From JACQHM01 sp964535215 (GTDB lineage: Bacteria > Methylomirabilota > Methylomirabilia > Methylomirabilales > JACQHM01), in the NCBI GenBank assembly GCA_964535215.1, contig CAZHST010000014.1:8402-72401 (forward strand): DNA of 64,000 nt. The letters are read 5' to 3'. Within the stretch, counting starts at the first letter, position 1, and each line of letters opens with the position of its first letter. This document shows, piece by piece, positions 42,099 through 51,285 of this stretch. Both the position numbers and the translations under genes were made by a program. The notes beneath the pieces were generated by a model. The model made no database searches, was not told where the DNA came from, and was given only the letters and a program-made list of their open reading frames with translations.

Positions 42099-44882
42099 GT
42101 GCTGGTCCGGTTCCTAAAGTTCATCTATCGGCATCCGCGAAGTGTCATCGTTGTCTCTCTGGCAGTAGCCGTCGTCTCTGTCCTCTATGCCGCGACCCAC
42201 TTGAGCTTTAAGACCAGCCGCCTTGACCTCGTTTCCTCCAAGGACAGGTATAGCCTGCTCCACCGGGAGCATAGCAGGGAGTTTGAGTCCCTGGATCGGA
42301 TTGTCATTGTGGTTCAAAGCCATCATCCAGAGCGGGCCAAGGCCTTCGCCAGCCTGTTGGGAAGACGGTTGGAGGCGGACAGGGAGGATTTCGAAAAGGT
42401 CTTTTATCGAATCGACATCGAACCCTTGAAAAACAGAGGCCTCCTTTACCTATCCGCTGACGACCTCCTCGCCCTCAGGCGGAAGCTCCAAAGGCATGCG
42501 GAGCTGATCAGAGACCTGGCCGCCTCCCCCACCCTCCCCGGCCTCTTCTCCCTGATCAATCGGGAGATGACCTCGGCGATGATCAGCCATACCTTCACCG
42601 GTTTCTTGCTGGAGGAGGAGCAGGGGGGGGAAAAGGAACCTGTTGATCTCGGCCTGCTGATCTCCATCCTGAGAGCGATGGACGAGTGGGTTGAGGGTCA
42701 ACACGCCTACGTCTCCCCCTGGGAGGCCTTTTTCACCAAGGAGAAGTGGAAGACATCGGAGGATGGGTTCCTCTGGTCAGAGGATAAGACGTTTCTCTTC
42801 CTCCTGGTCACCCCCCGGCAGGTCTCCGGGACCTTCGACCGGTTCAGGAAGGCCGTTGAGCGTGTCCGGCAGGAGGTCCGGGAGCTTCGCAAAGCTTTTC
42901 CAGACCTCGAGGTCGGGGTCACGGGGCAATCGGTCCTGGATTCGGATGAGATGGGGGCGGCCCAGCGGGATACCGCCATGGCGGCTTTGATCTCCCTCGT
43001 AGGGGTCGGGCTTCTCTATTTCGTCATGTTCAGAGGGGTCATGAGACCCCTCTTCGCCCTCGTGACGCTGGTCATTGGTCTGGGCTGGTCCATCGGCTTC
43101 ACCGCCCTGACGGTGGGGCATCTGAACATCATCACCATGACCTTTGCGCCGCTTTTGATCGGCCTGGGGATTGATTACGGCAGCTACTTTATCGGTCGGT
43201 ACATGGAAGAGAGGATGCCAGGGGTTGGGGTGCCTTTCGTCATGGAGCGGACCACCGCTGCCGTTGGGCCGGGGATAGCGGCGACCGCCCTCATCACCGC
43301 GTTCTCCTTCTTCACCCTCGTCTTCACCGACTTCAAAGGTCTGGTCGAGCTGGGCTTCATCAGCGGGACCGGCATCCTCCTCATCCTGCTCGCCACCTTC
43401 ACGGTTCTTCCGGCGTTCCTCATCCTCTATGATGGCCGGAGAGGGGCAACCTTCGATCTCCGCGGAATGAGGGGCGGTGAGGCCCGCTCCGGCTACCTGG
43501 AAGGGCTGTACCGCTATCCGCTGGTCACCCTCTCGGCGAGTGCCCTCCTTGTCCTCCTTTCCCTCGCGTTTCTCGGGAGGGTTGGGGCTGACTTTAACCT
43601 CCTCCACATGCAGGCCGAAGGGACCGAGTCCGTTGTCTGGGAGCTTAAGATCCTGGAGAACGCCAAGCGGTCGGCCTGGTTTGCGGTGAGCGTCGCCGAC
43701 TCTCTGGAGGAGGTGAGGCGAAGGGAGAAGGCCTTTAAGGCCCTTCCTTTGGTGGCAGGGGTCCAGAGCCTTGCCTCCCTGATCCCTCAGGACCAGGAGC
43801 GGAAGCTCCGCCTTCTCAAAAGCCTCCGTCCCTTCCTGGCCGATATCCCCATCCCTCAGGTCAAGCCCGGGCCCCTGGACCTGGAGGTCCTCCTGTCCAC
43901 CTTGGAGAGGATCAAGTTCAAGATGGTAGAGGATGGTGGCGAAACCTGGGACCCCAGGAAGAGGCCACCCGTGGAGGCGATGCGTGAGGTGCGCCGCCTC
44001 ATTGACCAGTTCTTAACATGGGCCAAGCAAACGGAGCCTGAGGAAGTCCATCGGGCCCTTCAAGGGTTCGAGAGGGAGATTTTCGGGGACTTGAAGGACA
44101 AGCTGGATTTCCTGAAACGGGGCCTCGACGCCGGACCGGTAACGCTCCAGACCATTCCCCCTGAGCTTAAGGAGCGCTTCGTGGGCAGGACGGGAAGGTA
44201 CCGGGTATTGATCTTTCCCGCCGAGAACATCTGGGAGCCTGAGCACCTGGCGAAGTTCGTCCGGGCGATCAGGGCTGTGGACCCTGATGCCATCGGTGAT
44301 CCGGTCCTGGGCTTTGAGCACATGCAGGCGATGAAGACGGCCTACAAGAAAGCCGGGTTGTATTCGGTCGTCGGTCTCCTCCTCCTGGTCTTTCTCACGT
44401 TTAAGGAGGTGAAGGCTTCCCTCTTGGCCCTGATCCCTTTGGTCCTTGGTTCCCTGTGGACCTTAGGCTTCATGGGGGCCTTTCAGGTGAAGTTCAACCT
44501 GGCCAACCTTATCGTCCTCCCCTTGATAGGGGCTCCTGGGATCGAAGGTGGCATCATGGTCCTCACCCGTTACCGCGAGGAGAGGACCACCAGGAAGCTC
44601 CCCCTTCCCCTCCCCAAGAGCACCGGGAGGGCCATGGCGTTCTCGGCCTTGTCCACGATGGTCGGATTCGGGAGCTTGATGATCTCCCGCCATCGGGGGA
44701 TTTACAGCATCGGCCTCCTCCTCATGGTTGGGGTGGGGTGTATCCTCCTGGCTTCCGTCACCGCCCTTCCTGCCGTCCTGCGACTCCGCTTATCAAAGCA
44801 GGCGAAGGTTTCGGGGGAGGATCAAGAGATGCCTCAAACCGTTGGGGCCAAGGAAGGAGGCTGGAAAGGCAGGGGGGGGTAA
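42099..44882 (+). CDS. hpnN: HpnN-type RND/MMPL hopanoid transporter
   Basis: RND-superfamily protein of 927 residues with two repeats, each one membrane helix, a large periplasmic domain and about five helices. The first repeat has LIGLGIDYGSYFIGRYMEE, the MMPL fourth-helix motif with Asp; the corresponding second-repeat segment is PLIGAPGIEGGIMVLTRYRE. HpnN in other bacteria carries hopanoids to the outer membrane. The start is GTG 42099 (MLVRFLKFIYRHPRSVIVV) with a GGGGGG-rich ribosome site. It is probably monocistronic; the TolC-like and HpnM genes lie 1.1 kb downstream on the same strand. Confidence 0.87.
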   Translation: MLVRFLKFIYRHPRSVIVVSLAVAVVSVLYAATHLSFKTSRLDLVSSKDRYSLLHREHSREFESLDRIVIVVQSHHPERAKAFASLLGRRLEADREDFEKVFYRIDIEPLKNRGLLYLSADDLLALRRKLQRHAELIRDLAASPTLPGLFSLINREMTSAMISHTFTGFLLEEEQGGEKEPVDLGLLISILRAMDEWVEGQHAYVSPWEAFFTKEKWKTSEDGFLWSEDKTFLFLLVTPRQVSGTFDRFRKAVERVRQEVRELRKAFPDLEVGVTGQSVLDSDEMGAAQRDTAMAALISLVGVGLLYFVMFRGVMRPLFALVTLVIGLGWSIGFTALTVGHLNIITMTFAPLLIGLGIDYGSYFIGRYMEERMPGVGVPFVMERTTAAVGPGIAATALITAFSFFTLVFTDFKGLVELGFISGTGILLILLATFTVLPAFLILYDGRRGATFDLRGMRGGEARSGYLEGLYRYPLVTLSASALLVLLSLAFLGRVGADFNLLHMQAEGTESVVWELKILENAKRSAWFAVSVADSLEEVRRREKAFKALPLVAGVQSLASLIPQDQERKLRLLKSLRPFLADIPIPQVKPGPLDLEVLLSTLERIKFKMVEDGGETWDPRKRPPVEAMREVRRLIDQFLTWAKQTEPEEVHRALQGFEREIFGDLKDKLDFLKRGLDAGPVTLQTIPPELKERFVGRTGRYRVLIFPAENIWEPEHLAKFVRAIRAVDPDAIGDPVLGFEHMQAMKTAYKKAGLYSVVGLLLLVFLTFKEVKASLLALIPLVLGSLWTLGFMGAFQVKFNLANLIVLPLIGAPGIEGGIMVLTRYREERTTRKLPLPLPKSTGRAMAFSALSTMVGFGSLMISRHRGIYSIGLLLMVGVGCILLASVTALPAVLRLRLSKQAKVSGEDQEMPQTVGAKEGGWKGRGG

Positions 44883-44930
44883 ACAGGCGTCCCGGGGAAA
44901 GGCGTTTCTCCAGGCCTTCTGGCCGGATCG

Positions 44931-45665
44931 TCAGGACCCCTCGTCCAGCTTTCTCCCCAGGGCCCTTGCCTGCTCCAGTTCTTCCGGCGTGTCAATGTCC
45001 ATCCAGGGAAGCCCCCCGGTGAGGGAATAGCCGACCGGGACCCCCCGGGCGATCAAGGCTTCAATGGCTGCCGTGAAATAGAGATCCGTTCTCGCCTGCT
45101 GGATGAATCCTCTCATCTCCTCAAAGAAGAGGCGGCTGCCTCGTCCTGAGAATCTGGCGATGCCGATGAAGGTTCCCGTGGCTTCACCGGGGAGGATGGA
45201 TTTGCTGACGGCGGTGATCCGGTCCCCTTGGGAGGTCACCTTCATCGTCTCCCCGAGGATCTCGCGATCAATGACCAGGCAGATATCTCCTGGAAATGCC
45301 AGGCATCCAGGGAGGATCGCCTTGTGAAAGAGGACATCGGCATGGAGGATGAAACAGGGCAGGCCTTCCACTTGCTCCCGCGCGATCCATGCTGAATAGA
45401 GATTGTTGGTCTCGGCGTAGAGAGGGTTGTGGAGGAGGGTAAGGCGAAAGGGGTAGCGGCGAGCAGCCCTAGCGGCAAAGCGGTGGATGGCATCAGCCCG
45501 ATGGCCGGTGACGATCAGGACCTCGGCGACTCCCGATCCCGCCAGGGCGTCAAGTTGGTATTCCAACAGGGACCTTCCCCCAACATCCAAAAGGCACTTC
45601 GGCGTGTCGGCCGTCAGCGGGTGAAGCCTGGTGGCCCTCCCCGCTGCGAGGATCAGGGCCTTCAT
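44931..45665 (-). CDS. LicC/MurU-type sugar or phosphonate nucleotidyltransferase
   Basis: Cytosolic NTP transferase of 244 residues. The complete active-site loop is LILAAGRATRLHPLTADTPK (about 4-23), with the catalytic lysine at the end. NPLYAETNNLYSAW and FILHADVLFH (metal Asp) follow, and WMDIDTPEE closes the fold. The TNNxYS segment resembles cytidylyltransferases for choline phosphate and phosphonates (LicC/PntC). It may activate a phosphonate or head group for the CDP-alcohol transferase, or supply an activated sugar. ATG 45665 follows GGGAGG. Confidence 0.83.
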   Translation of the reverse strand: MKALILAAGRATRLHPLTADTPKCLLDVGGRSLLEYQLDALAGSGVAEVLIVTGHRADAIHRFAARAARRYPFRLTLLHNPLYAETNNLYSAWIAREQVEGLPCFILHADVLFHKAILPGCLAFPGDICLVIDREILGETMKVTSQGDRITAVSKSILPGEATGTFIGIARFSGRGSRLFFEEMRGFIQQARTDLYFTAAIEALIARGVPVGYSLTGGLPWMDIDTPEELEQARALGRKLDEGS

Positions 45666-45709
45666 GACCACCTCCCAAAGCTTAGAGACCTGTCAGGGGG
45701 GTCCCATCT

Positions 45710-45737
45710 TATGTACCACGGTTTTGCCGAAAAGCAA
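45710..45737 (-). promoter_or_regulatory. Weak promoter for nucleotidyltransferase gene
   Basis: On the minus strand TTGCTT (45737-45732), a 16-base spacer and TACATA (45715-45710). It lies 45 bases before the ATG at 45665 and is divergent from the TolC promoter. Confidence 0.35.
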
Positions 45738-45769
45738 GGAAAAAATCCCGGGTCGAGGATCGGAGGCGT

Positions 45770-45798
45770 TTGACAAACCCCCGGGCCTACGCTATCAT
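45770..45798 (+). promoter_or_regulatory. Strong sigma70-type promoter for TolC-like/HpnM operon
   Basis: TTGACA at 45770-45775, a 17-base spacer and TATCAT at 45793-45798, identical in both boxes and spacing to the promoter at 38402. The leader to ATG 45990 is about 185 bases, with no clear structure recognised; the interval 45666-45989 contains only this and the divergent promoter. Confidence 0.75.
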
Positions 45799-45989
45799 GC
45801 TCCCCGATCTCCAGTCCCATGGCATTTTTTGAACCATGGGGCCCCAGCCGACGTATCTGGAGGGAGGGAACAATCTGGGAAGAGGTGGTGTTCTGTAAGG
45901 GAGGGGTGGGTCAGCCTGGGAGGCCCATGGAGGGGGAGCGAGCCGGTGGGATTTATCATCGGGGTCCCTGGTTCCGAAAGGAGGGTTCG

Positions 45990-47396
45990 ATGAACTGGAG
46001 GCGAGGACCGAGGGTGGTGCTAGGACTCCTGGGAGCTTTTGGGCTCTTTGCCTTTCCCCCTCCCCTGAAGGCGCAAGAGGTGCCGAGAACAGGGACGGTC
46101 ATCCTTGACCTCAAGCAGGCCATTGAAATGGCGGTCATGACAAGCCCTGACATCAAGCGGGTGCAGGCGGGTGTGGACGCTGCCCAGGCCAAGAAGGATC
46201 AGGCCGATGCCGGACGACTCCCCCAGTTCGAGTTCACGAGCGTCTTGGGCCCCTCGCCCGAGGCCCGGGTCTTCACCACGGAATTGGGCGATGTCCGATC
46301 AACCGATCGAACGGACCGGCCAACCATCAACGGGATCTTCGGGCGGAGTGACTTTACGTTGATCCAGCCCTTGTACACCTTTGGTAGGATCTCGGGGCTC
46401 CGGGAGGCCGCCGGCCATGGGGTTCGGGTCGAGCAGGCGCGGGTGGAAGAAAAGACCTCGGAGGTCATCTTGAAGGTCAAGGAGGCCTATTACAGCCTCC
46501 TCCTCGGGATGGAGCTCCAGAACCTCCTCCTCGATATCCAGGAGCAGTTGGAGCGGGCCCTGGAGAAGGTGGAACGGATCCTGGAGGCTGGGGCGCCCGG
46601 GGCGGATGAGGTGGATCGGTACAAGCTCAGGACCTTCCGGGGGGAGCTTCAGCGGAACCTGAATGAGGTGGCGAAGGTGATTGATGTGGCCACCGCCGGG
46701 CTCAAGACCTTGACCGGCTTGGCGCCCGATCAGGTGGTCGAGCCAGCGGTGAAAACGCTGGAACCGGATCCCAGGCCCGTCCCTCCTCTCGAGCAGGCCC
46801 TTAAGGAGGCCCAGGAGCGGCGGCCGGAGTTCGTTCAGATCCGCGAAGGCCTGTTGGCCACCCAGGCCTTGGTGGCGGCCGCGAGGGCAGAACGCTATCC
46901 CCAGCTGTTCATGGCCGTCACAGGTTCCGTGTCCCGGGCCACCAACCGTACCCCCCTCACCAACCCGTTCGTCTTCGACGAGCTGAATCATACGGTGGTA
47001 GTCCCGCTGATCGGCTTCAAGTGGCACTTCGACTTCGGCATCCTTGCCGGCAAGGTTCGAGAAGCCCAGGCCGAGCATCAGAAGGTGGTTCACGCCAAGG
47101 AACTGGCGGAGCAGGGGGTCCCCTTTCAGGTGAGAAAAGCCTACCGGGAGCTGGAGGAGGCCCGGCAGAGCATCAAGGCGACGGAGGAGGCGTATGCCAA
47201 CGCGAGGAGGTGGCTGGTGGCCGCGGTGGCCAACTTCGATTTGGGCGTGGGCGAGGCCAAGGAGGTAGCCGATGCCCTTGTCGCCTTCGTCAAGATGCGG
47301 GCGGAGAATTTCAAGGCGATCTTTAACTACAACATGGCCCTTGCCGCCCTGGACCAGGCGACCGGCAAGGCCGTCCAAGAAGTGGGAAGACCCTGA
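45990..47396 (+). CDS. TolC-family outer-membrane efflux protein
   Basis: Outer-membrane factor of 468 residues. The signal peptide (about 1-28, ending PPLKA) is followed by two repeated long-helix/strand units: LDLKQAIEMAVMTSPDIK starts the first, and PPLEQALKEAQERRPEFVQI the second, as in OEP/TolC proteins. ATG 45990 follows AAAGGAGG; the frame extends to 45819. The next gene encodes HpnM, and hpnN lies upstream, so it is a good candidate for the outer-membrane channel of the hopanoid export route. A general efflux role cannot be excluded. Confidence 0.85.
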   Translation: MNWRRGPRVVLGLLGAFGLFAFPPPLKAQEVPRTGTVILDLKQAIEMAVMTSPDIKRVQAGVDAAQAKKDQADAGRLPQFEFTSVLGPSPEARVFTTELGDVRSTDRTDRPTINGIFGRSDFTLIQPLYTFGRISGLREAAGHGVRVEQARVEEKTSEVILKVKEAYYSLLLGMELQNLLLDIQEQLERALEKVERILEAGAPGADEVDRYKLRTFRGELQRNLNEVAKVIDVATAGLKTLTGLAPDQVVEPAVKTLEPDPRPVPPLEQALKEAQERRPEFVQIREGLLATQALVAAARAERYPQLFMAVTGSVSRATNRTPLTNPFVFDELNHTVVVPLIGFKWHFDFGILAGKVREAQAEHQKVVHAKELAEQGVPFQVRKAYRELEEARQSIKATEEAYANARRWLVAAVANFDLGVGEAKEVADALVAFVKMRAENFKAIFNYNMALAALDQATGKAVQEVGRP

Positions 47397-47456
47397 GGGG
47401 AAGGCAACGGGGGAGGCGTGGCTCCGGGAACACGGGGAGAGAGGAGGTTTTTGAGG

Positions 47457-48092
47457 ATGGGACGACGATGGGGGCACACCAAGAGGATGGCTTGGGCAGG
47501 GTCCTGGTTGGGGATCCTCTTCCTGGCTCAAGGGTTCCTTTCCACCGCCGTGGCCGGGGAACCCTTGGAACAGGTCAAGGCAACCCTGGAGGCTGCTTCG
47601 GCGATCCTGGGGGACCCGAAGCTTGCTGGGCCGGAAAAGGAGGAGGAGCGGAGGGAGGCGGTCAAGAAGATCATCTTCGATCGCTTTGATCTTCGGGAGA
47701 TGGCGGCCCGCTCCCTGGGGGATCAGTGGGCCAAGCTGACCCCATCCCAACAGGAGGAGTTTGTCCAGGTCTTTGGCGACCTCTTCCAAAGGTCCTACAC
47801 CCGCCTGGTGCTCAGGTTTCTCCCGGAAAGGCGGACCCTTTATGGGCAGGAGAGGCTGGATGGGTCAACGGCCCTGGTGAAAACGACCCTGGTCAGTCAG
47901 CGGAACGAGCGGTTGCCGGTTGATTACCGACTCATCAAGAAGGGGCCCCGGTGGGCCTTTTTCGACGTGATCATTGATGGGGTCAGCATCGTTGGGAACT
48001 ATCGAACCCAGTTCAGCAAAATTATCCGAAACTCCTCCTATGAGAGCCTCGTCCGCCGCATGAAACTCAAACAGGAACAGGAGTCCTTTTAG
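47457..48092 (+). CDS. hpnM: HpnM / MlaC-family periplasmic lipid-binding protein
   Basis: Exported ABC-type auxiliary (Ttg2D/MlaC) protein of 211 residues. The signal peptide ends near AVAGEPLEQ. The core is typical: KIIFDRFDLREMAARSLG, LTPSQQEEFVQVFGDLFQRSY, and the C-terminal WAFFDVIIDGVSIVGNYRTQF. MlaC proteins carry phospholipids between membranes; HpnM is the hopanoid-linked member. ATG 47457 is supported by AGGAGG nine bases upstream. It lies 60 bases after the TolC-like gene. Confidence 0.87.
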   Translation: MGRRWGHTKRMAWAGSWLGILFLAQGFLSTAVAGEPLEQVKATLEAASAILGDPKLAGPEKEEERREAVKKIIFDRFDLREMAARSLGDQWAKLTPSQQEEFVQVFGDLFQRSYTRLVLRFLPERRTLYGQERLDGSTALVKTTLVSQRNERLPVDYRLIKKGPRWAFFDVIIDGVSIVGNYRTQFSKIIRNSSYESLVRRMKLKQEQESF

Positions 48093-48135
48093 ATCGGCTC
48101 TGGGGATGGGCTTTTCGCTCTTCCCGCGCCGCGGG

Positions 48136-49347
48136 TTACCGCTCCCGGTAGAAGATCAGCAACACGCCGAAGGCGATCACCAGGAACCGCCAGAGGAGCT
48201 TGGGGATGGAGGAACCAGGGTCCCGGTCCCAGAGGAGCTTTGTTCCCCCGATGAGGATGGCCAGGAGGCCCATCGCGGCGTGTTGGAGATAGATCTTGAA
48301 GCCGGAAAGGCCCCAGGTGAGCTGCTGGGTGATGAAGGCGAAAAGGTGTCCAGACTTACCGTGGCCCCCATGAGAGACCAGGAGGGCCCCTGAGACAATG
48401 GCCAGACCAGGGAAGAGGTAACCCCAGGCCGGGTGGAGGAGCCATCCCTCCTTCCTGAAAAGCTCGATCAACCCGATGGCCAACATGGCGAGGCCGAGGA
48501 CCTTATGCTGCCAGACCGAGGGGATGGCCAACCCTTCCAGGAGGGGGATCGGGCCTAGCGGCCAGACCTGCGGGTCACTCCGGACGAGGACCCAGAGGCT
48601 TAAGCCGATGGCTCCAAGGGGCCAGAGGGATTTCAGCCAGCGACGGCCCGGGAGGAAGACCTCAATCACGGCCAGGATCCCGACCAGCAGGAGGAGGAAC
48701 CCCGAGGAGCGGTGGTTAAACTCGGAGAACGCAATCTGCCCCGGGGTCCGTTGCCAGCCCCCGTGCTCGTGGCCTCCTCCCGGGAGGCCCTCGCTCCCCC
48801 CATAGGAGGCGAGGAACGGGTTGGTCTCCGCGAAAAGGCCGCTCGGGTTGGGGAACCAGGCCCAGACGTGGAGACTCCAGAGACTGGGATGCCAGACTTC
48901 GAAGGGAGCTCCCGTTTTGGGATGGGTCTTTGGGCAGAGATCGGCGGCGGAGGCTTCCTCCTCGCTCCCGTCAGCGTAATGACAACTGGCTTTATGCCGG
49001 AACCAGGGAGCCCTGGGAAAGAAGGTGCGGGGAGGGGTTGGGCCTCCGGCCACGTACTCCACGCCGGCCAACTGCCATTGACCCCTCTCCTCCACGTAGA
49101 GGAGCATCTGGGGCCGGGTGAGGTCGAAGTCGGTGATGGAAGGGTTGAAGTAGTGATAGCCATGGAGGCGGATCATGCCGGTCATCTGGCGGTACCCATG
49201 CTTCCTGGCCTGATCGATGTCGAGGAACTGGATGGTCGCCGTGCGGATCTGGGCGACGATCTGGCTCAGATCCCCTTCAGCAGCCTGGCCGGGGAGCACC
49301 CCCCAGACCAAGCCCCCGACGATCAAGCCCCCAAGCCAGCGCTTCAT
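48136..49347 (-). CDS. Unknown exported protein with periplasmic domain and seven-helix membrane part
   Basis: I do not recognise this 403-residue protein. A signal peptide (about 1-23) is followed by a soluble domain (about 25-195) with GYHYFNPSITDFDLTRPQML and, later, CHYADGSEEEASAADLCP and KTGAPFEVWHPSLWSLHVW, rich in His, Cys and Trp. The C-terminal half (about 210-400) has about seven hydrophobic helices. Histidines occur in helix-loop positions (GGHGKSGHLFAFITQQ, YLQHAAMG). The layout resembles copper-handling or cytochrome-like membrane proteins, but no motif is decisive. ATG 49347 follows AAAGGAGG. Confidence 0.6.
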   Translation of the reverse strand: MKRWLGGLIVGGLVWGVLPGQAAEGDLSQIVAQIRTATIQFLDIDQARKHGYRQMTGMIRLHGYHYFNPSITDFDLTRPQMLLYVEERGQWQLAGVEYVAGGPTPPRTFFPRAPWFRHKASCHYADGSEEEASAADLCPKTHPKTGAPFEVWHPSLWSLHVWAWFPNPSGLFAETNPFLASYGGSEGLPGGGHEHGGWQRTPGQIAFSEFNHRSSGFLLLLVGILAVIEVFLPGRRWLKSLWPLGAIGLSLWVLVRSDPQVWPLGPIPLLEGLAIPSVWQHKVLGLAMLAIGLIELFRKEGWLLHPAWGYLFPGLAIVSGALLVSHGGHGKSGHLFAFITQQLTWGLSGFKIYLQHAAMGLLAILIGGTKLLWDRDPGSSIPKLLWRFLVIAFGVLLIFYRER

Positions 49348-49466
49348 TTCGTTCCTCCTTTCCATGGCTGAACGGAGAGGCCTTGCTCGAGAACGATAGG
49401 GGAATCATAGCATTCCTCCTCCAAAACCGCAAAGGCTGGCGGGGGCTCGGGGAGTCTGCGATTTCC

Positions 49467-49495
49467 TTGACCTCCCCCGGTGTTTGTGCTACCAT
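49467..49495 (+). promoter_or_regulatory. Sigma70-type promoter before small secreted-protein gene
   Basis: TTGACC at 49467-49472, a 17-base spacer and TACCAT at 49490-49495. The predicted start is about 17 bases before ATG 49519, which has GGAGGT upstream. It may also serve the glycosyltransferase operon downstream. Confidence 0.65.
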
Positions 49496-49518
49496 TTGCT
49501 CCAGTTTTGGAGGTGCCG

Positions 49519-49857
49519 ATGAGACGATCCCCGCCGGCTAGACTGGAGACGATGGGGGCCATCCTGACCGCGGTGGTCTTGGTGCTTGGGTCCCTCCTGA
49601 TTGAAAGGGTTGGCTCTTTCCAGGAGGCCCAGGCCTGCGAAAGCTCCCCCTTCGAAGAGGTGCTCCAGTTGGTCCGGTCTGATGGATCCTCTGCCCGAAG
49701 TTTCCCCCCTGCCCATCTCCAACCTCTTTCCCCCCTTCTGCCATGGGTTGCCCTTGGTCCCGGCACGACCCCTCGTCCCTCGGAATTCTATGCCGTTACC
49801 TTACCTCTCCAGGCATCCTCCCGCGAATTCTCTTCCCACCTCCCCCTTCGCCTGTGA
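49519..49857 (+). CDS. Small membrane-anchored or secreted hypothetical protein
   Basis: A 112-residue protein of no recognised family. A hydrophobic segment (about 12-32, MGAILTAVVLVLGSLLIERV) could be a signal or anchor. The rest is Pro/Ser/Leu-rich, without domain motifs. It is supported by a promoter at 49467-49495 and a GGAGGT ribosome site five bases before the ATG. The low-complexity composition leaves real doubt that it is coding; it could be a leader of the following operon. Confidence 0.42.
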   Translation: MRRSPPARLETMGAILTAVVLVLGSLLIERVGSFQEAQACESSPFEEVLQLVRSDGSSARSFPPAHLQPLSPLLPWVALGPGTTPRPSEFYAVTLPLQASSREFSSHLPLRL

Positions 49858-49945
49858 TCCGGACCTTCCTCCTCCCGGCTTCGGACCTCATCACGCTCCT
49901 TAAGGGGCAGACAGGTTTCCCTTACCTTGGAGAGGACATGGCAGA

Positions 49946-51268
49946 ATGGAGCTGGACTCCCATCGGAACCGGCGATCCCTGGAGGAACGGCCCAGGTTGG
50001 CTGTGGGGGTGCTCGTTGACCTAAAGTGGCGTCCTGAGGCCGGTGGACAGGTCAAGTGCTGGGAGCGCTTGGCCAGGGCCGCCGCCGCGTTCAAAGATCA
50101 GGTGGACCTGACCATCCATTTCCTGGGGGATCAGGAGGAGAGGGACAGCATCTCCGAGAACGTGCGCTACATTACCCACCCGCCCCTCCTCAGTACGGGA
50201 CGGCTTCGCTTCCTGGGCCAGATCCCGGAACATACCGACCTCGCCCCTTTGCACCCGAGGCTTCTTCCCTACCTGGGCTGCTACCAGGTGATCCACACCA
50301 CCGACGCCTTCTTCGCCTTCGCCAAAACGGCCCTTGCCTTCACGAGGCGATCCCGGGTGCCGTTGGTCACTTCGATCCACACCGATACCCCCCGGTATAC
50401 CCGGCTCTACACCCAAGCGGTCATCCGCCGGCTCTTCAAAGAGGGGCGATTGGCTCGCTTCCTCCTCGACCGGTTCCGTTTCGACGAACGCTGTTACGTC
50501 TCCACGTTGCGGAAGCTCGACCGGTATCTCGAGCGGTGCGACTGGATCCTGGTCTCGAACCGGGAGGATTGGGAACGGGTTTCAAGGGTGTTGCCGGAAA
50601 AGCGGATTTCTTTCCTCCGGCGGGGGATTGACAAGGAGGCCTTCCACCCCCGGTGGCGGCATCGGGCGAAGCTGGAGGCGGCCTTCGGCATCCCCCCGGA
50701 TCGGTTCCTGTTGCTCTTTGTGGGGCGGGTGGACCAGGGGAAGAACGTGATGACCCTGGCCCAGGCGGCCAAGCGGTTACTGGATCAGGGGGAGCCTATC
50801 CATGTCATGATCGTTGGGGAGGGGAGCCAGAAAGAGGCGGTCCGCACCCTCCTTGGTCCTCATGTCACCCTTCCAGGGGTGGTCTCGCCCTCGACCCTCG
50901 CCTGGCTGTATGCCAGTGCCGATCTCTTCGTGTTCCCTTCGGAAATCGAGGTCTGCCCCAACGTGGTGATCGAAGCAAAGGCGTCAGGGCTTCCCGTCCT
51001 GGTCTCGGCAAAGGGGGGGGCGGCCCAGTGTCTCAAACAGCCCGGCGTGGACGGAGTCATCGTCGAGGCGAACAACCCTGCCCTCTGGGCCCGGGCTGTT
51101 GCCTTCTTGAGGAGGGATTTAACGCTCCGGGTCCGGATGGGGCAAGAGGCGAGGCGGCATATCGAAACGGAGTGGCCTTCGTGGGAGGAGGTCCTGGCTC
51201 AGGATCTCCTCCCGGTCTGGCAGACGGTGGCCAAGAAAGGCCAGGTCTTCTCGGATCCACACGCCTGA
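49946..51268 (+). CDS. GT4-family glycosyltransferase
   Basis: Retaining glycosyltransferase of 440 residues with the GT-B fold. The N-terminal acceptor domain has EAGGQVKCWERLARAA and SIHTDTPRYTRLYTQ. The C-terminal nucleotide-sugar domain has LLLFVGRVDQGKNV and the E-x7-E motif in SEIEVCPNVVIEAKASGLP (about 332-350). It is first in a tight operon with a radical SAM enzyme and a PIG-L deacetylase. GT4 plus PIG-L is the classic pair that makes a glucosaminyl conjugate (PIG-A/PIG-L, MshA/MshB, BshA/BshB), so the donor may be UDP-GlcNAc. The acceptor is unknown. Confidence 0.86.
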   Translation: MELDSHRNRRSLEERPRLAVGVLVDLKWRPEAGGQVKCWERLARAAAAFKDQVDLTIHFLGDQEERDSISENVRYITHPPLLSTGRLRFLGQIPEHTDLAPLHPRLLPYLGCYQVIHTTDAFFAFAKTALAFTRRSRVPLVTSIHTDTPRYTRLYTQAVIRRLFKEGRLARFLLDRFRFDERCYVSTLRKLDRYLERCDWILVSNREDWERVSRVLPEKRISFLRRGIDKEAFHPRWRHRAKLEAAFGIPPDRFLLLFVGRVDQGKNVMTLAQAAKRLLDQGEPIHVMIVGEGSQKEAVRTLLGPHVTLPGVVSPSTLAWLYASADLFVFPSEIEVCPNVVIEAKASGLPVLVSAKGGAAQCLKQPGVDGVIVEANNPALWARAVAFLRRDLTLRVRMGQEARRHIETEWPSWEEVLAQDLLPVWQTVAKKGQVFSDPHA

Positions 51269-51285
51269 GCCACCCGGAGGGGGAA

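Noticed and set aside
46299..47789. 496-residue open frame on the minus strand opposite the TolC-like gene
   Set aside because: Composition is Leu/Gly/Pro-rich without motifs, and it crosses two real genes and their spacer.
50653..51285. N-terminal extension of the radical SAM gene into the glycosyltransferase gene
   Set aside because: The extension is in another frame of the glycosyltransferase and is Gly/Pro/Arg-rich; ATG 51286 has a strong ribosome site.
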